Position numbers and translations under genes: made by a program. This document shows positions 54,226-61,629 of a stretch of 64,000 nt of DNA, one piece after another. The stretch is from Hymenobacter cheonanensis (GTDB taxonomy: Bacteria > Bacteroidota > Bacteroidia > Cytophagales > Hymenobacteraceae), in NCBI RefSeq assembly GCF_030581075.1, contig NZ_JAUQSW010000003.1:372001-436000 (forward strand), in the 5' to 3' direction. The notes beneath the pieces are model-generated. The model was not told where the DNA came from. It saw nothing but the letters and a program-made list of their open reading frames with translations, and searched no databases. Numbering within the stretch: the first letter of the stretch is position 1; each line of letters opens with the position of its first letter.

Positions 54226-55257
54226 ATGTACGATGCCATCGCGGGTTCCTGCTGGGCCCTGGAAGCCAAATACTATTCGATAGCCAAGGCGGCTATCCTG
54301 GCCCGCCTCGAAGCGGGCTTGCCGGCGCTGGACGCCAGCGAGTCGAAACCACGCTCCTACGTGCACGTCGATGCCAAGGGCTACCCCACCATGTGGGTGA
54401 CCCAGGCCGGCGAGCTGGCCGGCGTGCAGGTGGCGCCCCAGGGCCACGGCCTGAACCTGGCCTCAGGCATTGCCCAGGTGCTGGCCGGCCGCAGCGGCGG
54501 GGCCAGCTCGGCCAACACGTCGGGCTCGAAAGTGGCCGTGATTCCGATTCAGGGCACCGTGCAGAAGCGCGGCGGCTACTGCTCACTCGGCACCAAAGAC
54601 CTGGTGGCCCAGGTGCAGGCCGCCAACCGCGACCCTGAGATTGCCGCCATCGTGCTCGACATCGACTCGCCCGGTGGGCAGGTCGATGGCACCGAGGAGC
54701 TGGCCCAGGCTGTGGCCCTGAGCGGCAAGCCCGTGGTGGCCTACATCGACGGGCTGGGGGCTAGCGCCGCCTACTGGATTGCCAGCCAGGCCTCGCACAT
54801 CTTCATCAATTCGGCCTCGACCGGCTATGCCGGCTCGCTGGGCGTGCTCTGCATGAGCATCAACCAGTCGGCCTTCCTGGAAAAGCAGGGCGTCAAGGTC
54901 GAGATTCTGCGCTCCAGCCGCGCCGTGGACAAGGCCCGCCTGAACCCGGTCGAGGAAATGGACGCCTCGGTGCGCGCTTCGGTGCAGGCCGACCTCGACC
55001 AGATTGGCGAAACCTTCATCGCCGCCGTGACCAAGGGCCGGGGCGAGAAGCTCTCGACCAAAGAGGACGTGTTCACCGGCAAGGTCTACAAGGGCTCGGA
55101 CGCCAAGAAATACGGCCTGGTCGATGCCATCGGCTCGCTGCAAGATGCCGTCAACAAAGCCGCCTCGCTCGCCCAGTCGGGCCGGGGCGGAAATTCTGCT
55201 TCATCCTTTACCCAAAACTTCAATTCCGCATGGCAAACAAGTTCGCCAACATCCTAG
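54226..55257 (+). CDS. Capsid maturation protease, S49/SppA family
   Basis: A 343-aa serine peptidase. Motifs: AIVLDIDSPGGQVDGTEELA (about 141), the serine in GLGASAAYWIAS (about residue 181) and SDAKKYGLVDAIGSLQDAV near the end. Capsid proteases of this kind cleave scaffold and capsid precursor. Its last 28 bp overlap the scaffold gene. A longer frame from 54067 is rejected because it overlaps the tiny peptide gene and the hairpin. Confidence 0.88.
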   Translation: MYDAIAGSCWALEAKYYSIAKAAILARLEAGLPALDASESKPRSYVHVDAKGYPTMWVTQAGELAGVQVAPQGHGLNLASGIAQVLAGRSGGASSANTSGSKVAVIPIQGTVQKRGGYCSLGTKDLVAQVQAANRDPEIAAIVLDIDSPGGQVDGTEELAQAVALSGKPVVAYIDGLGASAAYWIASQASHIFINSASTGYAGSLGVLCMSINQSAFLEKQGVKVEILRSSRAVDKARLNPVEEMDASVRASVQADLDQIGETFIAAVTKGRGEKLSTKEDVFTGKVYKGSDAKKYGLVDAIGSLQDAVNKAASLAQSGRGGNSASSFTQNFNSAWQTSSPTS

Positions 55258-55613
55258 GCTTCTTAGGCCTAGGTTCTGATAAGGAGGCCGTAACCGAGGC
55301 CCACCTACAAGCCGCTGACGATAAAATCGCCCAGCTCACCGAGCAGAAGGCCGCTGCCGACCTCAAGGCCGAGCAGGCCGCCGCCGCCCTCAAAACCGCT
55401 GAGGAGGAGAAAACCAAAGTAGCCGGCGAGTTGAAAACCGCCAGTGAGAAGGTGGCCACCCTCGAAGAGTGGAAGAAAAACCAGGCTTCGATTGACGGCC
55501 GCCAGGAGGACGACAGCAACACGCTCGACGGTGGCGCGGAGGCGACCGAGCCCTGGGAGAAACTCTCCGCCTCGGCCATTGCCAGCGCCAAAAAGCGCGT
55601 GGGCGAAAAGTAG
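55230..55613 (+). CDS. Probable capsid scaffolding protein
   Basis: A 127-aa, highly helical, acidic coiled-coil protein (TEAHLQAADDKIAQLTEQKA, AGELKTASEKVATLEEWK). It lies between the protease and the capsid gene, the usual place for a scaffold. It overlaps the protease in another frame. Confidence 0.75.
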   Translation: MANKFANILGFLGLGSDKEAVTEAHLQAADDKIAQLTEQKAAADLKAEQAAAALKTAEEEKTKVAGELKTASEKVATLEEWKKNQASIDGRQEDDSNTLDGGAEATEPWEKLSASAIASAKKRVGEK

Positions 55614-55680
55614 GCCGCAACTCACTCATTTATTAACTTTTAGCTAAACGTTTCCGGCATAACTAGCCGGCACCCTAGCA

Positions 55681-56691
55681 ATGGCAGACAAAGCAATCGA
55701 CTTCTCGGGCCTCAGTGCCAAAATTGCCAGCTATACCCTGCGTGAAGCGGGGCAGCTGCTCACCACCATCCTCATCACGGACCAGTCGTTTCTGGCCTAC
55801 ATGGAGCTGTATCCTGACGTGACCGACCAGCTGGCGCTAACCCAGATGTTCGTCTCGTCGGTGCTCCAGCCCGGTGGCAAGGATACCTTCGACCCGAAGG
55901 GCACGGTAGGTTTCAAGAACCGCATCGGCCAGGTGCGCGCCTGCAAAATCGACTATACCCTGACGCCCACCACCATCAACGCGATGTGGAAGGGCTACCT
56001 GGGCCGCATTGCCAAGAGCACCCGCGGCAACGTCTACGACGTGCCCTTCCAGCAGTACATCATCGACAAGCTGGCCGAGCGCGCCAAGGAGGAGATGCAC
56101 CTGGAGGCCGTGTTCAAAGGTGTCTACAACGCTGATAAGAAGCAGGCTGCCCGCGTCTTCAACGGCCTGTTGCCGCTGATGAGCCAGTCGGGTGTGCTGG
56201 CCGCCAAGCAGATTTATGCCGGCGCGCCCATCACGCAGAGCAACGCCATCGACCAGCTCGAAGGCATTGCCGACCTGGTGCCCTCGCACCTCATCAACAA
56301 GGACTTGGTGATGCTGGTGGAGCCCACCGTAGCCAAGTTCTACAACCGCGACTACCGCGCCACCTACGGCACGAAGCAGGACTACCAGGGCTTCACGCAC
56401 ACCACGCTCGACGGCACCAACATCACGATTGTGCCCGAGCCCGGCCTGGCCGACACCGGCGGCATCATCACGACGCTGCGCAACAACATCGTGTGGATGA
56501 CCGGCCCGCTGGGTGGTGGCCCCAACTCGTTCGTAATTGAGAAGCATCGCCGCAACGTGGACATCATGGCCGACTTCGAGGCCGCGCCGGATTTCGCCAT
56601 CGCCGAGTACGTGTGGGTGAACGAGGCAGCCCTCGAAGCCGGCCGGTCGCTTATCGCCGCCGAAGCGGCCGAGCCTGCCCCGGTCATCTAA
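55681..56691 (+). CDS. Major capsid protein
   Basis: A 336-aa protein. Size, place after protease and scaffold, and sequence pattern (VGFKNRIGQVRACKIDYTL, HRRNVDIMADFEAAPDFAI) fit an HK97-fold capsid protein. An exact 11-bp hairpin (56701-56726) without T-run follows. Confidence 0.85.
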   Translation: MADKAIDFSGLSAKIASYTLREAGQLLTTILITDQSFLAYMELYPDVTDQLALTQMFVSSVLQPGGKDTFDPKGTVGFKNRIGQVRACKIDYTLTPTTINAMWKGYLGRIAKSTRGNVYDVPFQQYIIDKLAERAKEEMHLEAVFKGVYNADKKQAARVFNGLLPLMSQSGVLAAKQIYAGAPITQSNAIDQLEGIADLVPSHLINKDLVMLVEPTVAKFYNRDYRATYGTKQDYQGFTHTTLDGTNITIVPEPGLADTGGIITTLRNNIVWMTGPLGGGPNSFVIEKHRRNVDIMADFEAAPDFAIAEYVWVNEAALEAGRSLIAAEAAEPAPVI

Positions 56692-56700
56692 GCTGGCTAG

Positions 56701-56726
56701 CCCCGGCCGCCGCCTGGCGGCCGGGG
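56701..56726 (+). terminator. Hairpin after the capsid gene (weak terminator)
   Basis: CCCCGGCCGCC pairs perfectly with GGCGGCCGGGG around GCCT. The following sequence (CCTTGG) is not a T-run, so it may be an mRNA stabiliser. Confidence 0.5.
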
Positions 56727-56798
56727 CCTTGGCTGGCAGTTCACTCCCCCGCTTCTCACGCCTGCCCCAGAGTCTTTTCTTCTAACTGCTTGTTACTC

Positions 56799-57482
56799 AT
56801 GAAAAACGTATTGCGCTGCGGCGCCCTTTTGAGCCTGTTGCTGCTGGTGGCCGCGCTCGTATTTCCCCACGAGGCGGTGGCCGTGGCCCATGCTATCTCG
56901 CCCGAGCACGGCCCGCTCGTGCTGGCCAGCCTCACCGGCATCGGCACTGGCTCGACCCTGGCCTGCGTGATTGTGCCCATTGAGGCCATTGTGCGTGACG
57001 AGTGCCCGAACCCCGGCGGCCTGACCGACCTGCACGTGATTCGTCGGCGCGACATTCTCACCTTTCCCGACGTGGACACCGATAAGGTGACAATCAGTAC
57101 GGCCATCGTGCCCAAACCCGGCTGCGGCTTCGTGCCGTGGGATTTTGCCACCGACACCGGCGAGATTAATCATAAGTCGAGTGGTGAGGTAGGTACCCAG
57201 AGCGTAGGCCACGAGTTGAACGTGTACATTCCTCGCGGCGAGGCCGCCACCGATGCCGTGATTCAGTCGGCGCTCAACGGCGATTTCGTGGTGGCCGGCC
57301 GCGACAGCAACGGCAACCTGCGCCTGTGTGGCGATAAGTTCCGGGGTGTCAAGTTTGACTACGACTACAAGTCGGGCAAGAAGGGCACCGATAAAAACGG
57401 CAGCGACTTCAAATTTTCGGGCGAGGGCTTCACCCACGTGCCCTACTACTACACGGCCGCCCTGCCGCTGCTGGTGAAGTAG
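56799..57482 (+). CDS. Virion-region protein with an unexpected signal peptide
   Basis: A 227-aa protein. The first 32 residues are a hydrophobic signal-like segment (ALLSLLLLVAALVFPHEAVA). The rest (from about residue 50) looks like a tail-tube or other virion protein: VDTDKVTISTAIVPKPGCGF and GEINHKSSGEVGTQSVGHEL. The region 40-55 nt upstream has CTTCTCACG, the prophage leader motif. An internal start without the leader is possible but no good ATG was found. Confidence 0.6.
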   Translation: MKNVLRCGALLSLLLLVAALVFPHEAVAVAHAISPEHGPLVLASLTGIGTGSTLACVIVPIEAIVRDECPNPGGLTDLHVIRRRDILTFPDVDTDKVTISTAIVPKPGCGFVPWDFATDTGEINHKSSGEVGTQSVGHELNVYIPRGEAATDAVIQSALNGDFVVAGRDSNGNLRLCGDKFRGVKFDYDYKSGKKGTDKNGSDFKFSGEGFTHVPYYYTAALPLLVK

Positions 57483-57526
57483 GCGCCCGGCTTAGTCCTA
57501 ATCTGTAAACTGCTACTATTTAGCTC

Positions 57527-57775
57527 ATGGCACTCACAAAATACAAATTGGTAGGCGATACCAAAGCGGTGTTCTTCAAGGGGGACACCATCCGGGTCGA
57601 GGACATCGACGACGCCCTGGCTGATAAGCTGTACGGCAAAACCCACGTGCTCGAGCGTCTCACTCCCGAGCCAACGTCGGCAGTGGCCGCCCCGGCTCAG
57701 CTGGCCCCGGCCAGCGAGCCGGCCGCCGCTGAAGGCGAGGCTCCGGCCGCTGGCCGCCGGCGCGCCAGCAACTAG
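57527..57775 (+). CDS. Hypothetical virion-region protein
   Basis: An 82-aa protein. A globular first half (KYKLVGDTKAVFFKGDTIRV) is followed by an Ala/Pro-rich tail ending RRRASN. Last gene of the structural transcript. Confidence 0.6.
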   Translation: MALTKYKLVGDTKAVFFKGDTIRVEDIDDALADKLYGKTHVLERLTPEPTSAVAAPAQLAPASEPAAAEGEAPAAGRRRASN

Positions 57776-57795
57776 CTCGGCTGAGCACCTGGGTT

Positions 57796-57830
57796 AAAAA
57801 GCCCCACCCTCACCAGGGTGGGGCTTTTTT
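57796..57830 (+). terminator. Strong terminator ending the capsid transcript
   Basis: AGCCCCACCCT pairs with AGGGTGGGGCT around a CACC loop, with A-run and T-run flanks. Confidence 0.92.
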
Positions 57831-57835
57831 GTGGC

Positions 57836-57843
57836 TACCTTTG
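57836..57843 (+). promoter_or_regulatory. -7 element TACCTTTG firing into the structured RNA
   Basis: An exact TAnnTTTG match. The expected start (a few nt downstream) coincides with the first base pair of the 13-bp closing stem at 57848. No -33 box is evident because the preceding terminator occupies that place. Confidence 0.6.
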
Positions 57844-57847
57844 GCCC

Positions 57848-57965
57848 GCGAATAGTACGGACTACAATAGAAGCACCCCTGGCCGAGCCCTTTGGAATCG
57901 GCCGGGGGAGCGTGCGGGTGCAAGTCCCGTGATACTTCGGGTGCTTCTGTGCCCGTACTATTCGC
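57848..57965 (+). ncRNA. Candidate novel structured RNA, about 118 nt, four helices
   Basis: P1: GCGAATAGTACGG (57848-57860) pairs perfectly with 57953-57965. P2: AGAAGCACCC (57869-57878) pairs perfectly with GGGTGCTTCT (57939-57948), extendable by two pairs. Inside is a junction with P3 (CTGGCCGA/TCGGCCGG, 57879-57886 with 57898-57905, loop of 11 nt) and P4 (CGGG/CCCG, 57915-57918 with 57926-57929). P4's loop TGCAAGT fits the tRNA T-loop pattern except G at position 55. It lies between a terminator plus promoter and a gene starting 33 nt downstream. It could be an independent RNA or a 5' leader with regulatory function. Neither a tRNA nor a known riboswitch fits. Confidence 0.65.
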
Positions 57966-57998
57966 AGCGACTTCCTCGGCTTTTCCCTGGCGCTGCGC

Positions 57999-58331
57999 AT
58001 GCCTGTTCCGGCTAACATCTTCCTTTCCAGGCTTCAGCCGCTGGCCGGGTACCTGGCCAAAGGCACTACTATTGATTCGGGGCTGCTGGAGGTGCTGGAG
58101 GACTTGCTGCCTCCCAAGCAACTAAATAAGGTGGCGAAGTTATTGGACGCGCTGCTAGAGCACCCAGCGGGCGCCCGGGCGCTGATGCTGACTGTGCGCT
58201 TTCTGCTCGACGAGTGGCTGGAGGAAGGGGAGGATAAGCTGAAAGCCATTAATCGCGACCTCGACCCCTACGCGTGGCTAGCCACCAGCGACCATTTGGA
58301 GGTGGTGCAAACCTTCCGCGAACTACTGTAA
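57999..58331 (+). CDS. Hypothetical helical prophage protein
   Basis: A 110-aa all-helical protein (DSGLLEVLEDLLPPKQLNKV, LMLTVRFLLDEWLEEGEDKL). It starts 33 nt after the structured RNA, which may be its leader. No family recognised. Confidence 0.62.
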   Translation: MPVPANIFLSRLQPLAGYLAKGTTIDSGLLEVLEDLLPPKQLNKVAKLLDALLEHPAGARALMLTVRFLLDEWLEEGEDKLKAINRDLDPYAWLATSDHLEVVQTFRELL

Positions 58332-58360
58332 TTCCGTCCTACTAGCGGCTTGCCGATTCG

Positions 58361-58390
58361 GCCACCTTTGATTTCAACGAACCTGAAATC
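58361..58390 (+). promoter_or_regulatory. Dyad and -7-like element before the coiled-coil gene
   Basis: CACCTTTG (58363-58370) resembles the -7 consensus with one change. It overlaps a dyad GATTTCA...TGAAATC (58370-58376, 58384-58390) that could be an operator. The gene start is 14 nt downstream. Confidence 0.4.
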
Positions 58391-58404
58391 AACGCTGTCC
58401 GAAA

Positions 58405-59178
58405 ATGGAACACCCACTAGAAAAGGTATTTAGCTGGCTCGAAACCGGCGAGGCGGCCGACTACCGCACCGGCGTCCTGCTGCTGCAGGAACACAGTGGC
58501 AACCGGGGCCTGGTCAACAACCTACTCAAAAAGGAATCGGCGGCCAACCGCGAGAAGCTGCATTACGAGCTGGTGAAGGTGGGCTGCGGCGGCCGCATGG
58601 AAGATGTGAACGAAGTGCTCAACCACTTCGCCCAGGCCGTGCAGGGTGCCGCGCCCACGCCGGTGCAGCAGGTGGCCGATGTGCTCACGAGCCAGGACTT
58701 CCCTGCCCAACCGGAGCCGGAGCACGTGCCGGAGGCCTCGCGCCTGGTGGTCGATGACCTCACGCAGCTCATGGCCAAGGTCTACAACCAGCGCTGCCAG
58801 CTCAGCAACAGCCTGGCTACGCTCGACCCGGCCGATGGCCCCCGGGTAGTAGGCGAAATCCTGAGCCTGGAACACCAGTACAACGCCCTGGCCCAAAAGC
58901 GCCGCAACGTGCTGGCCGGCGAACAGCCCGCCCCGGCCCCCGGGCAGCCGGCCCCGGCTGAGCAGCCCGCTGCTGGCGAAGCAGCTGCTGCCCCCGCTAT
59001 CGACCGGGGCGAACTGGTGAAGCAGCGCGGTAACCTGCGCTCGAATATTTCGAAGGCGAAGAAAAAGGCCGAGGAGTCCAAATCGGAGGAGAAGCGCAGC
59101 GAGTACGCCCAGAAGGCGGCCAAGCTTGAGGTGGAATTGCAGCAGGTGGAGATGCAGCTAGCCCAGCCCCAAGCATGA
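58405..59178 (+). CDS. Hypothetical coiled-coil prophage protein
   Basis: A 257-aa protein: an N-terminal helical domain (about 1-75), a Pro/Ala-rich linker (about 170-195) and a long charged coiled coil (about 200-257, GNLRSNISKAKKKAEESKSE). The stop overlaps the lipoprotein gene start. Confidence 0.65.
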   Translation: MEHPLEKVFSWLETGEAADYRTGVLLLQEHSGNRGLVNNLLKKESAANREKLHYELVKVGCGGRMEDVNEVLNHFAQAVQGAAPTPVQQVADVLTSQDFPAQPEPEHVPEASRLVVDDLTQLMAKVYNQRCQLSNSLATLDPADGPRVVGEILSLEHQYNALAQKRRNVLAGEQPAPAPGQPAPAEQPAAGEAAAAPAIDRGELVKQRGNLRSNISKAKKKAEESKSEEKRSEYAQKAAKLEVELQQVEMQLAQPQA

Positions 59179-59354
59179 AACGGCTAGCCCTCGCCCTGGT
59201 CGTGCTGAGCCTGGCACTCGGCAGCTGCACCCCTTCCATTCACTCGGCTGTGGCCCCGCGCCGCTGGCTGAAATACTACCACCACGAGCAGCGCAAAAAC
59301 GAGCGGCAGCGCCGGCGCCTCGTTAAAACCAACATCACGTGGAGCAAACTATAA
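59175..59354 (+). CDS. Small prophage lipoprotein (59 aa)
   Basis: MKRLALALVVLSLALGSC is a full lipoprotein signal with lipobox LGSC. The mature part is about 41 residues, very basic (EQRKNERQRRRL). It starts by ATGA overlap with the upstream stop and ends 15 bp inside the next gene. Small phage lipoproteins include outer spanins (Rz1), but those are Pro-rich; a superinfection-exclusion role is also possible. Confidence 0.65.
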   Translation: MKRLALALVVLSLALGSCTPSIHSAVAPRRWLKYYHHEQRKNERQRRRLVKTNITWSKL

Positions 59355-59965
59355 CCTGGCTGCCGGCCAAGCGCCGGCTCGACCAGCTCACGCCGCTCGA
59401 AAACAACCCGTTCGGCAAGATTACCCAGGAAAAGCGCCGCCGCCTCGAAGCCAAGCTGCGTGAGCTGGGCGTATTTGAGGCGGCCACGCTCGACACGGCC
59501 GACGTGCTGCTGACCTTCAACAAGCGCCACAACCTGCTGCTGGGCATGTACGGCCCGGCCTACGAGGTGAACGTGCTGGTGCCCGACCGCGAGCTGCCGG
59601 CCGATGTGCGCAAGAAAATCATCCTGGCCTCGAACATCAGCGAGGGCGAGTGGATAGAGGAGCTGCTGCGCGGCGACTACGCCGATGTGATGGAGGACGT
59701 GGGTTTGAGCCTGGCCGCGATGGATGCCCTAGTAGCCGAGGCCGGCGCTGCAGGAAAGGAAGCGGCCCCCGAGTACCCCATCGTGGCCGAGTTCAGCGAG
59801 AAGTACGACGCCTTTATCATTGTGTGCCGCAATGAGATAGACGCCAACAACGTGCGCGAATTGCTGGGCATCGACAAGCGCCAGAGCTACAAATCTCAGG
59901 AAGTGGGCCAGACCCACGTAATCGAGGCGAAGGCCTTCAGCGAGCGATGCACCTTGAAGTCGTAA
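59339..59965 (+). CDS. ParB-like (ParB/sulfiredoxin fold) prophage protein
   Basis: A 208-aa protein starting at GTG. The ParB N-terminal pattern is readable: LENNPFGKITQEKRRRLEAK, LRELGVFEAATLD, then TFNKRHNLLLGMYG in the place of the GxRR ParB box. No HTH partition domain is evident, so it is not a plasmid partition protein. It overlaps the glycosyltransferase gene by 19 bp; such ParB-like proteins accompany base-modification enzymes in some phages. Confidence 0.6.
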   Translation: MEQTITWLPAKRRLDQLTPLENNPFGKITQEKRRRLEAKLRELGVFEAATLDTADVLLTFNKRHNLLLGMYGPAYEVNVLVPDRELPADVRKKIILASNISEGEWIEELLRGDYADVMEDVGLSLAAMDALVAEAGAAGKEAAPEYPIVAEFSEKYDAFIIVCRNEIDANNVRELLGIDKRQSYKSQEVGQTHVIEAKAFSERCTLKS

Positions 59966-60687
59966 TTCCTAGCCACAAGCGGGCCGGGCGTATTCCCACG
60001 CTCGACCTGCTGCCCTCGGCCGTGGTGTGCATCCCGGAGAGCCAGGCGGCCGAGTACCGGGCGGCGCACCCGGGCGTGCAGCTGGTGCTGCACCCCGATT
60101 CGGTGCTCGGGCTCCAGGCCAAGCGCAACTGGATGTACAAGCACTTCGGCAACCTGCTGATGCTCGACGACGACCTGACCGACTTCCGCCGGCTCTACCT
60201 GCCCGCCGGCGAGCCGGTGAGCGTGAAGGACGAGGCGCGCATCCTGGCTATCGTGAACGAAACGGCCTACGCTGCCAAGCAGGCGGGCGCGTTTCTGTTC
60301 GGCTTCAGCTCGAACGCCAACCCGACGATGTACAAAGCCATGAACCCCATCCAGCTCACTGGCTGGGTCAATGGCTGCGCCCAGGGGCTCCTCGCCGGCT
60401 CGAAGCTTTGGTGGAGCACCGATATCAAGTGCAACTGCGATTACTGGATTTCGGCGCTCAACGCCTACCACCACCGCATTATTTGGAAGGATACCCGCTT
60501 CACCTTCCTGCAAAAGGACACCTTCACCGGGGCCGGTGGGCAGGCCGAGTTCCGCAACATGGAAGCCGAGGCGGCCGACTTCGCGCTACTGAAGCGCTGC
60601 TTCGGCGAGGCTATTCAGGAGAAGCGCGATAGCAAGCTGGCCAAGCGAAAGCATCAATTTCAAAAAACCTTAAAACTGCCTTTCTAG
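59947..60687 (+). CDS. Glycosyltransferase of the TET-associated (TAGT) type, putative DNA base modifier
   Basis: A 246-aa GT-A fold enzyme. The N-terminus VVIPSHKRAGRIPTLDLL binds nucleotide sugar; QAKRNWMYKHFGNLLMLDDD supplies the catalytic DDD/DxD (about residue 75). The C-terminus is basic (KRDSKLAKRKHQFQKTL). Phage enzymes of this class are predicted to glycosylate hydroxymethylated bases and protect phage DNA from host nucleases. No TET/JBP oxygenase or hydroxymethylase is in the window, so the base substrate is unknown. Confidence 0.65.
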   Translation: MHLEVVIPSHKRAGRIPTLDLLPSAVVCIPESQAAEYRAAHPGVQLVLHPDSVLGLQAKRNWMYKHFGNLLMLDDDLTDFRRLYLPAGEPVSVKDEARILAIVNETAYAAKQAGAFLFGFSSNANPTMYKAMNPIQLTGWVNGCAQGLLAGSKLWWSTDIKCNCDYWISALNAYHHRIIWKDTRFTFLQKDTFTGAGGQAEFRNMEAEAADFALLKRCFGEAIQEKRDSKLAKRKHQFQKTLKLPF

Positions 60688-60688
60688 C

Positions 60689-61033
60689 ATGGAAGACAAT
60701 ATTTTACAGCGTCTTGCTTTCTACTTCGTGATGGCCTTTCTGGCCGCGATGCTGATTGATTGCACCGGTGGTAAGTCCGTGGTGCGCGAAGCCGTAGTTA
60801 TCGACCAGGTGTACGTGCCAGCGCACACGTCCTGGACTACCGACAGCAAGGGCAAGCTCAGCCCAGTTTACACCGCAGATGACTACACCATTGTAGTGCG
60901 GGGCGATGACGGCGTTATCGTGAAGGTCGATACCGATACCGAAGGCTACTATTCGGCCAAGCCCGGCAAGCACATCAGCTACCGCGCCCGGTGGGGCTGG
61001 CTCTCTCATCACGACTGGTTTCCTAGCTTTTAA
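60689..61033 (+). CDS. Hypothetical membrane-anchored prophage protein
   Basis: A 114-aa protein. One N-terminal helix (LAFYFVMAFLAAMLIDC) is followed by a soluble beta domain. The Cys after LID is not a standard lipobox. Starts right after the glycosyltransferase stop. Lower GC than neighbours. Confidence 0.58.
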   Translation: MEDNILQRLAFYFVMAFLAAMLIDCTGGKSVVREAVVIDQVYVPAHTSWTTDSKGKLSPVYTADDYTIVVRGDDGVIVKVDTDTEGYYSAKPGKHISYRARWGWLSHHDWFPSF

Positions 61034-61053
61034 CTTGCTTCATTCACTGCATT

Positions 61054-61284
61054 ATGAAAGAGGAAGAATACCGTATTGTTCAGGTATCCGACAGCACGTT
61101 CCATGTCGAAGTAGCCCGTTACTCTACTTACAAGTATTGGCCCTGGTCCCCACCAGTGAGTATTGTGACGTGGAAAAATGCTGGTATACCTGGCATCCCA
61201 TTTCCATTTAAAAGCGAAGAGCATGCTCAAAAGTGGATTGACGACCAGCGTAAATACCCCATTGTTGTAAAGCACCCCGCCTGA
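61054..61284 (+). CDS. Hypothetical prophage protein
   Basis: A 76-aa protein with aromatic-rich sequence (YSTYKYWPWSPPVSIVTW). Low GC. No family recognised. Confidence 0.55.
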   Translation: MKEEEYRIVQVSDSTFHVEVARYSTYKYWPWSPPVSIVTWKNAGIPGIPFPFKSEEHAQKWIDDQRKYPIVVKHPA

Positions 61285-61286
61285 TT

Positions 61287-61562
61287 ATGAAAATTATAAT
61301 CGTAGGTGCTGGCACCATCGGGCTTGGCCTTGCTGCCCAGATGGCCGAAGAAGTTGCGAAGCTCGGTATCGATGCCGAGGCCAGGCAGGCTACTCCAGCT
61401 GAGGAAAGTCACTGTCAATACATGGAGCGACACGTGCAGGAAGTCTGCATTAGGAATAGGGAAGAACCGGTAATTGCCTTCGAGCAACCGCGCTTCAATG
61501 GCTACATGGGCCACAAGCGTAAGCGCCCACCGGAACGGATGAAGGTTATTGGCTGGAAATAA
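61287..61562 (+). CDS. Short protein with a Rossmann-like N-terminus
   Basis: A 91-aa protein beginning MKIIIVGAGTIGLGLAAQMA, like a nucleotide-binding loop, but too short for a dehydrogenase. The rest is unlike any known oxidoreductase. Ends at a terminator. Confidence 0.52.
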   Translation: MKIIIVGAGTIGLGLAAQMAEEVAKLGIDAEARQATPAEESHCQYMERHVQEVCIRNREEPVIAFEQPRFNGYMGHKRKRPPERMKVIGWK

Positions 61563-61598
61563 GAAAAGCCCCTGGTGACTGCCACCAGGGGCTTTTTG
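61563..61598 (+). terminator. Terminator after the small-gene block
   Basis: AGCCCCTGGTG pairs with CACCAGGGGCT around a short loop, with A-run and T-run flanks. Confidence 0.88.
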
Positions 61599-61629
61599 TT
61601 TCCGACTGCAAATTATTTTCGCTTTTTAT

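Noticed and set aside
57869..57948. A tRNA gene in the structured RNA
   Set aside because: There is a T-arm-like hairpin and TGGCCGAG resembles a D-arm start, but there is no anticodon arm, the T-arm is not next to the acceptor strand, and the closing stem is too long.
57887..57965. A cobalamin riboswitch (GGTGCAAGTCC-like string)
   Set aside because: The short string matches, but the conserved B12-box (GCCACTG) and the surrounding pairing pattern are missing.
61287..61562. A truncated dehydrogenase based on the GAGTIGLG loop
   Set aside because: Only the first 22 residues resemble a Rossmann motif. The remaining sequence and its tight place in the prophage suggest an unrelated short protein.
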